Assembly: GCA_033002965.1 (NCBI GenBank)
Contig: JAURVB010013607.1
Span: 1-64,000, forward strand
Reading direction: 5' to 3'
DNA: 64,000 nucleotides
Origin: Piper betle
Taxonomy: Eukaryota; Streptophyta; Magnoliopsida; Piperales; Piperaceae
The notes beneath the pieces are model-generated. The model was not told the DNA's origin. It saw nothing but the letters and a program-made list of their open reading frames with translations, and did not search any database. A program made the position numbers and the translations under genes. Within the stretch, counting starts at the first letter, position 1. Each line of letters begins with the position of its first letter. Of this stretch, positions 1 through 9,665 are shown in pieces.

Positions 1-106
1 GGGCAGAACAGGGTCGGCTTAACTGAACCCAGTAGATTAGCGAATGGTTCGGTCGTCGGTGACATTTCCGGGTCGGTTCACGGGTGAGCCGAAACGGGGT
101 GTTACA
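1..106 (+). repeat. 3' terminus of a degenerate LTR-type repeat
   Basis: The stretch ends in GGGGTGTTACA, preceded by a 'ggttcacgggtgagcc' block. The same layout (a 'ggttcacgag..gaacc' block, then GGGGTGTTACA) ends the repeat at 25679, and its reverse complement opens the repeats at 11043 and 20354. TGTAACA...TGTTACA ends are common in plant Ty3/gypsy LTRs. The left part lies outside the window. No coding sequence is seen. Confidence 0.55.
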
Positions 107-565
107 CGACCCGCCTGACTCGCCCGAACCGGACCTCCCGCCCGCGACCGCGCCACCGCCTCCCGGTGCACCGCCCCTGGCGGCCCCGCCCTCCACCCCC
201 TCCGCCCACCCAGCCACTGCCCGCAGTCGTGGTCCCCGCCCCCAACCAGCACCCTGGATCCACCGCCAACCACCACCCCCCCCCCCCCACATCTCTGCCA
301 CCGCCCGATCCTCGCCCCCTCCACCCCCGCCCGCCCCAGTTGGCGCCCCCGCCACCTCCCCCACCGCCCAGGGTGCCAGTTGGGGGCAGGGACCACAGCG
401 GTGGTGGCCAGGCGGACGGAGGGGGGTGGAGGGCGAGGCCGCAACTGTGGTAGGGGCGAGGCCGCAACTACGGTAGGGGCGAGGCCGTGGCTACGACAGG
501 CGGTGGCGTGGTCACGGGCGGGAGGTCCGGTTCGGGCGGGTTGGGCGAGCAATTGGGTCACAAAT
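107..565. repeat. GC-rich fold-back (inverted) repeat
   Basis: Arms of about 45 bases at roughly 117-162 and 497-545 are near-perfect reverse complements; both contain 'cgaaccggacctcccgcccg'. Between them lies C-rich then G-rich sequence that also pairs (a 'tggtccccgcccccaac' block against 'gttgggggcagggaccac'). Short tandem copies of 'ggggcgaggccg' lie at 444-487. The open frames here are proline- or glycine-rich composition artefacts. It directly abuts the LTR end at 106, so it may be a fold-back element inserted there; no target duplication was identified. Confidence 0.5.
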
Positions 566-670
566 CTGGAAAAAGAATAAGATGAACGATAGCCGCTGGA
601 TTTTGATCTAACGGCTCTCGTTCAACAGCGTATGGTGCACTGTAAACACGTTACAATCCACCATAGCATT

Positions 671-698
671 ACTATATATATATATATATGTATATATC
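671..698. repeat. (TA)n microsatellite
   Basis: A run of TA dinucleotides interrupted once by TG, about 230 bases upstream of the PPR start codon. The surrounding 566-928 interval is AT-rich leader or promoter sequence that turns C-rich after about 860. No further feature is recognised there. Confidence 0.8.
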
Positions 699-928
699 CC
701 CAAAATTTTATTTTCATGAGTGGTTTAAAATTTTTGAATCAAGCCAAATGGGCAAGGCTATTTTATTAAATAAATAAATCAATCAAACAAGGTAGCCGCC
801 AATCGTCAAGAATATGAATGTGAGGTTGGCGAACATAGACAATTTTTCAAGAATATCATCCTCGACCCGCCATCCTTCCCCCCTCGTCACCTCCAACCGA
901 CACGGCGGCGGCGCTGCCCATCTCCGCC

Positions 929-3445
929 ATGGCCGCCGCCTCCGTCCTTACCCTCGCCGCTCCCCCATTCCGCCCTCCTCCGAAGCACCCTGATTTCGAG
1001 CCTCTGAAGCACCGCCTCCTCCGCCTCGCCTCCTCCGGGCGTCTCCCGGCCGCCTTCTCCATCCTCGACCTCATGGCCGCCCGCAGCGTCTCCCCCGACC
1101 TCCTCTCCTACTCCGCCATCCTCAAGTCCTGCATCCGCACCCGCGACTTTGCCCTTGGCCGCCGCCTCCACCGCCGCCTCCTCGCCTCAGGCATCGCCCC
1201 CGACACCGTCCTCCTCAACTCCCTCATCACCTTCTACTCCAAAGCCGCCGACTTGGCCACCGCCGAGTCTATCTTCACCGGGATTCCGCCGGAAGACCGG
1301 AGTTTGGTGTCGTGGACGGCGATGGTGTCCGGGTACGTTGACAATTGCAAGAGTTCGGATGCCATTTTGATGTTTGTAGAAATGCTTGCGGCGAACGTGT
1401 TCCCTAATCAGTTCTGCTATTCGAGTGTGATCCGGGCTTGTTCGAATTACGAGTTTGTGTCGATTGGAAGGGTGGTGTTTGGGTCGGCCATTAAAACTGG
1501 GTACCTTGGGTCTGATGTTTGCGTGGGTTGTGCTCTGATTGATATGTTTGCGAAAGTTGACGATTTGGTATCGATGGAGAAGGTTTTCGATAAAATGCCT
1601 GAGAGAAATGCCGTCACTTGGACGTTGATGATAACCAGGTATTCGCAGTCTGGGTGTGCAGAAGAGGCTGTGAACTTGTTTGTGTACATGGTTGGAGAGG
1701 GATTTGTGCCTGATCAGTATACACTTAGCAGTATTGTTTCGGCTTGTGCGCAGTTGGAGTCTAATCTAGTTGGCAGACAGTTGCATTGTGTAGCTGTTAA
1801 GAGAAGGCTGGAGGATGATGTTTGTGTTGGATGTAGTTTAGTAGACATGTATGCAAAGTGTGAGAATTCAATGGATTATTCAAGGAAAGTTTTTGAACGG
1901 ATGGTTGATCACAATGTTATGTCTTGGACTGCCGTGATTAATGGATATGTACAACACGGCAATGAATGGGAGGCTATTAACCTTTTTGTTGAAATGAACG
2001 CAGATGGTGTAAGTCCGAACCAGTTTACTTTTTCTTGTGTGCTCAAGGCTTTGGCCAGCTTGTCTGATTTGAAATTGGGCGAACAGATTTATGGGCAGGT
2101 TACTAAATTGGGGTTGGCATCAGTTAACTGCGTGGGCAATTCTTTCATTAACCTGTGTGCTCGTTCAGGCAGAATGGAAGAGGCACGACAAGCTTTTGAT
2201 CTTCTCATGGAGAAGAATATGATCTCCTACAATGTTATGGTAGATGGCATCACAAGGAATGTAAACCCAGAAGAAGCTTTTGAATTTTTCCAACAGATTG
2301 AGCACACTGGGATTGGCGCAAGTTCTTTCACATTTGCCAGCCTATTAAGTGGAGCAGCGAGTATTGGTGCAATGGGTAAGGGCCAGCAAATTCATTGTCG
2401 ACTGCTAAAATCGGGCTGTAGTACAGACCGTGGTGTTAATAATGCTCTTATCTCCATGTATTCCAAATGTGGATCTATAGAGAATGCAGCCCTAGTATTT
2501 CATAGAATGGAAGATAGGAATGTGATCTCCTGGACTTCAATGATCACCGGTCTTGCTAAACATGGTTGTGCAAGAGAAGCTCTTGATTTGTTTCGTCAGA
2601 TGATATCTAGTGGAGTTAAGCCTAATGAAGTCACGTATGTAGCAGTTTTATCAGCTTGCAGTCATGTGGGTTTAGTTGATGAAGGGTGGATACACTTCAA
2701 TTCTATGTTGAACAATCACATGGTTGCTCCACGGATGGAGCACTACGCTTGCATGGTTGACCTTCTTGGGCGTTCTGGGTATATTGAGAAAGCTCATGAT
2801 TTTGTATTGGCAATGCCTATGATGGCCGACACCGTGGTATGGCGAACTTTACTTGGAGCTTGCCTTGTTCATAAAAACATGGAGTTTGGAGAGGTGGCTG
2901 CCAAACAGATACTAGAGTTGGAGCCACATGATCCAGCTGCTTATGTTCTATTATCAAATTTATACGCTTCTACAGGACGGTGGGAGGAGGTATCTCAGAT
3001 TAGGAAAAGCATGAAAGAGAAGAAGATGGTTAAAGAAGCTGGTTGTAGTTGGATTGAATCTGATAATGTCATGCACAAGTTCTATGTTGGTGACACTTCG
3101 CACTGTAGGGCACAGGAAATTTACCGGAAACTAGATCAGTTGGCGTGTGAAATTAAAGAGTTGGGTTATGTACCAGATACGAATTTTGTCCTCTACGAAG
3201 TTGAGGAAGAACAGAAGGAACAATATCTATTCCAACACAGCGAAAAACTTGCTGTGGCCTTTGGTCTGATAAGTTCAAGCTCATCTGCACCTATCCGAAT
3301 ATTTAAGAACTTGCGTGTATGTGGAGATTGTCACAATGCAATCAAATACATCTCAGTGGCCGCAGGACGAGAGATTATTGTCAGAGACTCTAATCGATTC
3401 CATCATATGAAAGATGGTAAATGTTCATGTGGTGACTACTGGTGA
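929..3445 (+). CDS. EMB2261: DYW-type pentatricopeptide repeat protein (EMB2261/At3g49170-like)
   Basis: An intronless 838-residue PLS-class PPR protein, expected to act in RNA editing or processing in plastids. Seen: a basic, Ala/Ser/Pro-rich N-terminus suited to organelle import; tandem 31-36-residue PPR units from about residue 50 to 640 (e.g. NALISMYSKCGSIENAALVF); the E/E+ region; and a C-terminal DYW deaminase domain with HSE at 770-772, CGDC at 798-801 and a terminal DYW. The HxE...CxxC zinc ligands are complete. From memory of the family, the layout and many blocks match Arabidopsis At3g49170, whose loss is embryo-lethal. The ATG at 929 is the first in frame and gives the expected length. 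The first ~350 bases are far more GC-rich than the rest. The gene is convergent with INTS3. The exact RNA target cannot be read from the sequence. Confidence 0.93.
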   Translation: MAAASVLTLAAPPFRPPPKHPDFEPLKHRLLRLASSGRLPAAFSILDLMAARSVSPDLLSYSAILKSCIRTRDFALGRRLHRRLLASGIAPDTVLLNSLITFYSKAADLATAESIFTGIPPEDRSLVSWTAMVSGYVDNCKSSDAILMFVEMLAANVFPNQFCYSSVIRACSNYEFVSIGRVVFGSAIKTGYLGSDVCVGCALIDMFAKVDDLVSMEKVFDKMPERNAVTWTLMITRYSQSGCAEEAVNLFVYMVGEGFVPDQYTLSSIVSACAQLESNLVGRQLHCVAVKRRLEDDVCVGCSLVDMYAKCENSMDYSRKVFERMVDHNVMSWTAVINGYVQHGNEWEAINLFVEMNADGVSPNQFTFSCVLKALASLSDLKLGEQIYGQVTKLGLASVNCVGNSFINLCARSGRMEEARQAFDLLMEKNMISYNVMVDGITRNVNPEEAFEFFQQIEHTGIGASSFTFASLLSGAASIGAMGKGQQIHCRLLKSGCSTDRGVNNALISMYSKCGSIENAALVFHRMEDRNVISWTSMITGLAKHGCAREALDLFRQMISSGVKPNEVTYVAVLSACSHVGLVDEGWIHFNSMLNNHMVAPRMEHYACMVDLLGRSGYIEKAHDFVLAMPMMADTVVWRTLLGACLVHKNMEFGEVAAKQILELEPHDPAAYVLLSNLYASTGRWEEVSQIRKSMKEKKMVKEAGCSWIESDNVMHKFYVGDTSHCRAQEIYRKLDQLACEIKELGYVPDTNFVLYEVEEEQKEQYLFQHSEKLAVAFGLISSSSSAPIRIFKNLRVCGDCHNAIKYISVAAGREIIVRDSNRFHHMKDGKCSCGDYW

Positions 3446-3462
3446 TTAATGCATACTTGTAA

Positions 3463-3686
3463 GGCTACAGTATATCTATCAAGAGATCATCTGAAGTGAG
3501 CAGGCGGAAAAATGGCGCTATCCAGTTCCAAGGATATGCCAGTTTTACCATCCAAATCCACCTAGTCAAAGCTGGCTACAGTACATCTATCAAGAGATCA
3601 TCTGAAGTAGAGCAGGCGGAAACAGGCGCAATCCAGTTCCAAGGATATGCCAGTTTTACCATCCAAATCCACCTTGTCAAAGCTGG
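3463..3686 (+). repeat. 111-bp tandem duplication in the PPR 3' region
   Basis: The block starting 'ggctacagtatatctatc' at 3463 recurs at 3574 ('ggctacagtacatctatc') with period 111 and only a few mismatches. It begins 17 bases after the PPR stop codon, so it is probably 3' UTR. The remaining 3687-4059 interval between the two convergent genes holds no further recognisable feature. Confidence 0.85.
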
Positions 3687-4059
3687 TAACAATAACACCG
3701 TAACCTTTGATGCAATTGTGTACATACACAGTGGCTACAACACCAAATTCATTCCATGTAAAATGTATAATTATGAAAATTGTAAACCACAATTGTGCGA
3801 CTTTGCAGGCATGCCATGAGTGAAGCACCTCGGACCTTGGATCAGCCTAAAGTAAAATTTCACCATCTTAATTTGGAGCTTGTTTTGGCTTGAGTAAGTT
3901 GGTTATTGTTTGTTTCCAGAAGACCAAACAGGCCTGAACGGACTATCTCAATAAATCTGGCTTTGAAGAACAGTTCCTGTTAAAATTCATTCATTCACTG
4001 TACATTTCTTTATGTTACAAAAACTATAAAAAAAATTAGTGCACTAATTTGACAAAATT

Positions 4060-7011
4060 TTAGGCGAAGCAAAGTTTCTTAACCATGCTCGACATTTTAC
4101 TTTTTACAAGTGAAGTATTATCACCAACAGCAATATCCTTTGAATCAAGAAAAGTTACAAATCTTTCTAAGGCAGGAGCGCATATCCCATCGCAAGTTGT
4201 TTTATCCATCAACTTAAGCCAATCACCCAAAGTATCAGACAAAAGTGACGAATTTGAAATGAACCAAGAAGCCAAAACTGAAGCAGAGAAGTTGGCATGA
4301 CCATTTGGCAAGGCCATTACCACACAAACAAGCTCTAACGTAGGACGAAGAGATCTTAGAAGAGTCAGAAGCCCTCCAACAACAGCCGGATTGGCACTCG
4401 GCTCTGAAATAGCTGAGCAGGCATAACTTACCAATTTTCCCACCTGAACTTTAGATGCCGACAACTCAGAAACTAATAACTTCCAAAATTTATGTTGTTG
4501 TGCGGCATCCCATAGGAAGGACCTCTGAACTAGATGACAAATAGTATCTAAATTGTCAGTGAATATAGAAAATCTCTTCAACCCAAGCTCAATCTGAATG
4601 GCTACTAGTTCAGTGGGATCTAATAGTTTCATACACATCTGAATGAAATCTTGATTGCCAGTGGATAGGCTAGATAGATAGCGGAAGACAGAAGAGAACA
4701 GTAACCGAGGTCTTCCCAGTTTCCATCCGTGGCAAATTTCAACGTCTGAAATGAGCAAATCCAACACTACAGTACTGTTTGAGTTACAACTTCTTGATGG
4801 GGAAGGAAGTGTATGTACTGTACAAACTTCTAAAAACTTCTTATAAAAAAGAAAAGCATCTTCTAAGAGCTGTTCGACGAATTCATAACCAATTGGATGA
4901 GAATCTTCCTTGCTGCATATGCCCTTATCACGATTGATGAACATGTTTATATGACATTTCAATAGTGAATTCTCCGGGGTGAAATCTTCAGAATCAATTT
5001 GATTTCCTTCCTCTGACGATGAAAGAAGATTTTTGTAACTCTCAGAACGTCCAAGACCACTTATAGTGTGTGCTTCATCAGCAAGGCTTGCAGCATACCA
5101 CAAAAACCAAACACCAACGGGCCTCCCCTTCTTAGACCAACATAAAATCATATCTAGTATTTTCTCATTTTTAGAGAAGATACCAGAACGAATAATTAAA
5201 CATGTCGCCCACTTACTTTCAGCCTTAGATTGGATCCCATGAGAAAATATTTCACATGCATTTGAACTTAGAACATTACTCACATGACCAGCCAAAGCAT
5301 CAGGACTCAAACTACAACCTTCCACTCCAACACCATTCTGTAATTCTGCACCTGTTTCAGCAATAATACATAACATTCTCTCCAAAGTAGACAGGGCCCT
5401 TTTACACGAGAACTGTATCTCTCTTCTGAAATCCTCCAGCATCTTATCAACTCCACTACTACAGGAAACTTGGATATCTGCATCCTGCACGGCTTCAATA
5501 ATCTCACCATTGACCTTTGCCTCATCCTGACAAGCCAGCATTCTACCATCAATAACCTGTTTAACACAAGGTAAAGCCTGCACTGGCGCAAGAATCTGCC
5601 GGCCTTTCAACTGGGGAAGAAACATTAGAAACCTTGATCTTAAAAGAGGCGAAAGAGCAGCCACCAATGGCTCGTATGAGCCCACCACACCCTTCTCAAG
5701 CAGCAATCTAAACGACGTCCTAACACCATTAGCCAACAAATCCTTGCACCCTAAGTCATAATTGTCGACAAGTAAGAACAGAAACTCCAAAAGCCCGTTT
5801 GTGATCTCTATATTTTTAGGCACAGAATGCACAATCAACAAAACAGCAGGCTCTATGTTCATGATCTTATCAACTCCTTCATCAAAAAACATCCAATCGT
5901 AGAACAATGCAAGCTTCGCCCTTGCTTCCACATGATTCTTCACACAAGATTTAAGCAGCCATCCAACAACAGCCCATCTTGAGATAACATCCGATTGAAG
6001 AATTTCGTTGGATGGGTGGTGTGCGCAGCATATGAAACGAATCAAATCAGGTATGATCGATTGATTCTCAGGTGCAGAGAGATATCTGGTAGCAAACCAG
6101 AGCTGGTAACGCTTCTGGTATCCCCACTTCACACGAGATAGCAGGAATCTCAGCTGCGTCTCTACCTGCGGCGATAACCGAAGCGAAAAGTATCGGCTTG
6201 GAGTCCTCGTCTTGTAAAGCTGCAAAATTTTTGCAGGTTCTGATAACAACTCCTTCCAAACAGCTCGAAACTCCGGAATACAAACCACATCTTGAAGAAG
6301 ACGGATCAAGTCCCTTCCAAGCCGCAACCAATGAGCAAACGAGGAACGAAGAACTCGAATGCAGAATTCGACCTCCATCATCTTCAACTGCTCGCGGGTG
6401 TTGCCTGGCAATGCATAGTGGTCGGATGCTAAACGTAGGAAAACGAACAGGCCCGCGGCGAGTATCTCTGGCTCGGATTCGACCCATTCCCAGCGTTGGA
6501 AGAGGAGTTTGAGCAGCTCGAAGCAGAACCAGAGATTCTCCTCGCCAAAGTCGCCGCCTTTGGCCTGCCGGAGGAGGTTTATGACGAGATTATCGATGCC
6601 GACGGCCGCGACGTCGATCAACACGGCGGTGAGGGAGAGGAGGCGGACCTTCGATCGGGGGAGGAGGTAGGGGAAGGCGTGGGAGGAGATGGGGAGGAGG
6701 AGGGAGACGAAATAGGAGTACCCGTCGGTGATGGCGGCGTGGAGGTGGGTTAGGTGGACCTTCCAGACGCCGCCGCCTCCGTTGCCATCGGTGGCGGCGG
6801 TGAGGAGGGCGAAGAGGAGGGCGCGGTTGAGGTGGCAATAGCGGGCGGGGGAGGGAACGGCGAGGGGGAAGGGCGGGGAGAGGTCGGGGAGGAGGAGGGC
6901 GTAGGACTCGACCATGGCGGCCTCGAGCGAGTCGGCGGCCTCGTGGGGGCCTCTCCGGAAGATTCCGTCGCCGGCTACGTAGCCGGCGGCCGGGGTGTCG
7001 CCGGCGGTCAT
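4060..7011 (-). CDS. INTS3: Integrator complex subunit 3 (INTS3, DUF2356 family)
   Basis: An intronless 983-residue protein. INTS3 is a scaffold subunit of the Integrator complex, which cleaves nascent snRNA and other Pol II transcripts in the nucleus; in animals it is also part of the SOSS ssDNA-binding complex. The diagnostic INTS3 block lies at roughly residues 290-400: WGYQKRYQLWF, then DLIRFICCAHHPSNEIL, RWAVVGWLL, AKLALFYDWMFF and IMNIEPAVLLIVH. Each aligns by eye with animal INTS3 ('QKRYQDWF', 'HPSNEVL', 'RWAIIGWLL', 'AKLALFYDW', 'IMNIEPAILV'). Helical, leucine-rich sequence continues to the C-terminus. The start at 7011 is the first ATG in frame. The N-terminal ~250 codons are GC-rich and the remainder AT-rich. 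No frame break is seen. It is convergent with the PPR gene, and the PP2C gene upstream is on the same strand. Confidence 0.9.
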   Translation of the reverse strand: MTAGDTPAAGYVAGDGIFRRGPHEAADSLEAAMVESYALLLPDLSPPFPLAVPSPARYCHLNRALLFALLTAATDGNGGGGVWKVHLTHLHAAITDGYSYFVSLLLPISSHAFPYLLPRSKVRLLSLTAVLIDVAAVGIDNLVINLLRQAKGGDFGEENLWFCFELLKLLFQRWEWVESEPEILAAGLFVFLRLASDHYALPGNTREQLKMMEVEFCIRVLRSSFAHWLRLGRDLIRLLQDVVCIPEFRAVWKELLSEPAKILQLYKTRTPSRYFSLRLSPQVETQLRFLLSRVKWGYQKRYQLWFATRYLSAPENQSIIPDLIRFICCAHHPSNEILQSDVISRWAVVGWLLKSCVKNHVEARAKLALFYDWMFFDEGVDKIMNIEPAVLLIVHSVPKNIEITNGLLEFLFLLVDNYDLGCKDLLANGVRTSFRLLLEKGVVGSYEPLVAALSPLLRSRFLMFLPQLKGRQILAPVQALPCVKQVIDGRMLACQDEAKVNGEIIEAVQDADIQVSCSSGVDKMLEDFRREIQFSCKRALSTLERMLCIIAETGAELQNGVGVEGCSLSPDALAGHVSNVLSSNACEIFSHGIQSKAESKWATCLIIRSGIFSKNEKILDMILCWSKKGRPVGVWFLWYAASLADEAHTISGLGRSESYKNLLSSSEEGNQIDSEDFTPENSLLKCHINMFINRDKGICSKEDSHPIGYEFVEQLLEDAFLFYKKFLEVCTVHTLPSPSRSCNSNSTVVLDLLISDVEICHGWKLGRPRLLFSSVFRYLSSLSTGNQDFIQMCMKLLDPTELVAIQIELGLKRFSIFTDNLDTICHLVQRSFLWDAAQQHKFWKLLVSELSASKVQVGKLVSYACSAISEPSANPAVVGGLLTLLRSLRPTLELVCVVMALPNGHANFSASVLASWFISNSSLLSDTLGDWLKLMDKTTCDGICAPALERFVTFLDSKDIAVGDNTSLVKSKMSSMVKKLCFA

Positions 7012-7658
7012 GGAGGCGGGAACGCAGAGGGGTTTGAGGGGAAAGAGGTAGTATGAGTGGGCTTGGTAATGGGCTTAAATTGTTGAATGGTGGACTGATT
7101 TGCGGGCTTTAATTGTCGACTAATCATTATGATTAGTGCAAGCAACGTTAGTGATGCTTTCATCATGAGACAAAGTACGTTCTAATCCTCCAAATTATTA
7201 TATTAAGCAAGAAATGGCTACCAACCCTCTAAGTTTTGATGTTGATATGGAATCTGGACATTTGTGATGGATTTGCTTAACATTTGATTTAATCTTTCCC
7301 CATAATTTGCAAGTAGTGGCCAAGTTTTTTATTGATAATAACATGATACGTTCCGTCCCCTCGTTCTCCAACGTAGAAGTGCATGCTTCGTACTTGGTAC
7401 CACCGAGGCCTGAGAGAACCTCACCAAGTATTTGTGCTTCCTCTTGCTACATCCTTTTACGTCATATATCCTGCTGTCCGTGTGTTATTATTTTAGTCAA
7501 CTGATTCATTAAAGATATAAGATACAAACACACATTAACTTTGGAGTTACACATACTAATTAGTACATCCTAACCTTTGAAATTCGTAGAATGAAGAGCA
7601 CATTTTATTTCTCCCCAGCTGCTTATCAGGAGCAATGTCAAAGCATGCTTGAACAACT
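7012..7658. other. intergenic: INTS3 promoter side and PP2C 3' side
   Basis: AT-rich spacer between two genes that both read leftward. It should hold the INTS3 promoter and 5' UTR and the PP2C 3' UTR. No repeat or RNA gene was recognised. Confidence 0.5.
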
Positions 7659-9665
7659 TCATAGGAGAACATCATCTGACTGCCGGAGATCCACAACTAC
7701 GACGCTTATGTTATCACTGCTTCCCTTGTACATAGCAAGCTCAACCAACAGGGCAGCCGCATCTGCTGGCCCACGGCCAACCCTTTCCCCAGACAAGACC
7801 TTTGGCAACCACTCACCCGCAAGACACAGTCTAACAACTTTGCAGGCTGTTTCGTTCGACACAACATCCCATAATCCGTCGCTTGCTAGTATGAGGAACT
7901 CATCCTTCTCTGACCTTTCTGTGATTGTTACTTCTGGCTCGCATGTCACAAATGGTTTCAAGTACAGATCCCCTGCAAGACCTCGGCATGAGAGTGGTAT
8001 TGAACATCAAAGGCGCCATTCTAGGAATTCTTTTTAGTCAGCAAGGCAACAAAAAATATTTTTCATCAGCGAGAGCTTCAAGTATATATTAACAGCATAC
8101 ACAATAAGTAGCAGCTAGTTGATGGCATACCAAATCAATACTTAGCATCTAGTTGATTCCATACCAATTGACCTCGAGGTTGCAAGCAAACCCATGACCC
8201 GATGGCCATCCCAGCAAATGACCTTTCCACCTGCTGCTTCGACTCTTTTCATCTCATCAGGCCTGTTTGGCTGAGCATGCAAGAAGCCAATATCCATTGT
8301 GCACATTCCAGATCACTTATTTATCTTTTCAGAAAAATGCAGATGAAATGCAAACAAGCAAAACAAAGTAGAGATTTGGCTCATTACAAACCTGTAAATT
8401 AATTAACCCAACACGTCTGCCGAAGTTTTACATTATATTACTGAACAGGCAAGATAATTATCAATTCGCATAAGTTATATATATATATTGACCAATTAAT
8501 CACTGTCTTGATGTTGAATAAAGTAAAACATTTTCCAACAGGGATGAAAACAGGAGAAGAGTGGCCATCCTTATATTACATAACCGAATTAATGCAATCA
8601 CTAGTGTTGCAAATCAATGGCCTTGGTGGTCTTCCACCATGAATATTGTCCTTGTACGTTGTCTAAACTAGCTCGAATTCTCTATCGACCTTTACCTAAT
8701 AATAAAGAAAAACTGTCCTGTAAATAAATTATATAAGAGCAAGGTTAGAAAACATCAACCTATTCAATATTCAAGATGATGAGCCAAATACCCTTGGCTT
8801 AAATGATACAGCTCATATAAATTGTATATACTATTTTCTATTTGCCTATTGACTGCTGCATCCTGAATAGAATGTTCCAGTACTGCATTTGTTTAAATGA
8901 GCAAAACAAAACAGCCATCTGGAGGCTCAACCAACCTGACTCTACTAACAGACTAGTAGCTTTTGAGTAGATTGAGCTGTACATTATAAGATCAAATCGA
9001 CTCGAATGTAATAAATCAAATAATTTGGAGTCATGTACAGTTTTTTGGAGTTGAGAACGATGATTAGTCTTTCAAAAAAGAATTCTGATACAAAACCACC
9101 ATCAATTTGAGTCAAAAAATCGATTTTTTGTTAGAAATAAAAATTCCATTTTTACTCAATTTTCATATCAACAACTTATATGAATTATTGTAGCAAGTTA
9201 GCACTACCAAGCTTTTCTTCTTCTTCTTTTTTTACCTTGTGATCAAACGATAATGGTACGACCTTTCCATCCCGTCCAAGCACGGCCCTGGAATCCCCGC
9301 AGTTGGCCACCACCACCTCCGTCCGCCCCACCACCGCCACCACCGCCGTCGAACCCCCCGACCCCGCCACCGCTGTCGCTGCTGCGTCCACCTTCTCAAA
9401 CCCAGCTTCCATCACCTCCCCCACCTCACATTCTCCAATCCGGCGCCTCCCTCCACCTCCGCCGCTATCTCCCGGTGAAGCCGCTCCCGGCACAGCTCCG
9501 CCACTCCTCCCCGCCGTGCCCGTCGTACACGCCGAAGAAATTGAGATCGAGCTCGCCGCCGACGAACCCCACCTCGGCGGCAACCGCGTCCTCCATCTCC
9601 CTCCTCCCCTTGGCCGCCGCCGAGCCATATCCCCGGCACCAACGGCCTGTCTCCATCGAGCTCAT
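7659..9665 (-). CDS. clade A-like protein phosphatase 2C, frame broken twice in exon 1
   Basis: A short (about 283 residues if frames are repaired) Mg/Mn-dependent Ser/Thr phosphatase of the ABA co-receptor class. Exon 1 is 9236-9665 (ATG at 9665; an in-frame TAG lies 15 codons upstream), exon 2 is 8165-8270 and exon 3 is 7659-7972; splice phases match. Motifs: [18 protein letters not shown] (metal site), [63 protein letters not shown]. The Trp in VICW is at the ABI1 'Trp lock' position that contacts the PYL receptor-ABA complex. Exon 1 is read in three frames: one base is missing at or near the C run 9509-9512 and another at the C run 9418-9422 (plus strand). Coding sequence on either side is well conserved, so assembly error is more likely than a dead gene. 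Confidence 0.82.

Noticed and set aside
37..580. Several overlapping open frames of up to 174 codons on both strands
   Set aside because: They are proline-, glycine- and arginine-rich translations of a GC-rich fold-back repeat, with no domain and no codon signal.
7659..9665. Calling the clade A PP2C a pseudogene
   Set aside because: Its only defects are two one-base losses in C runs; motifs, splice sites and phases are intact, and the same error type occurs in other good genes of the window.
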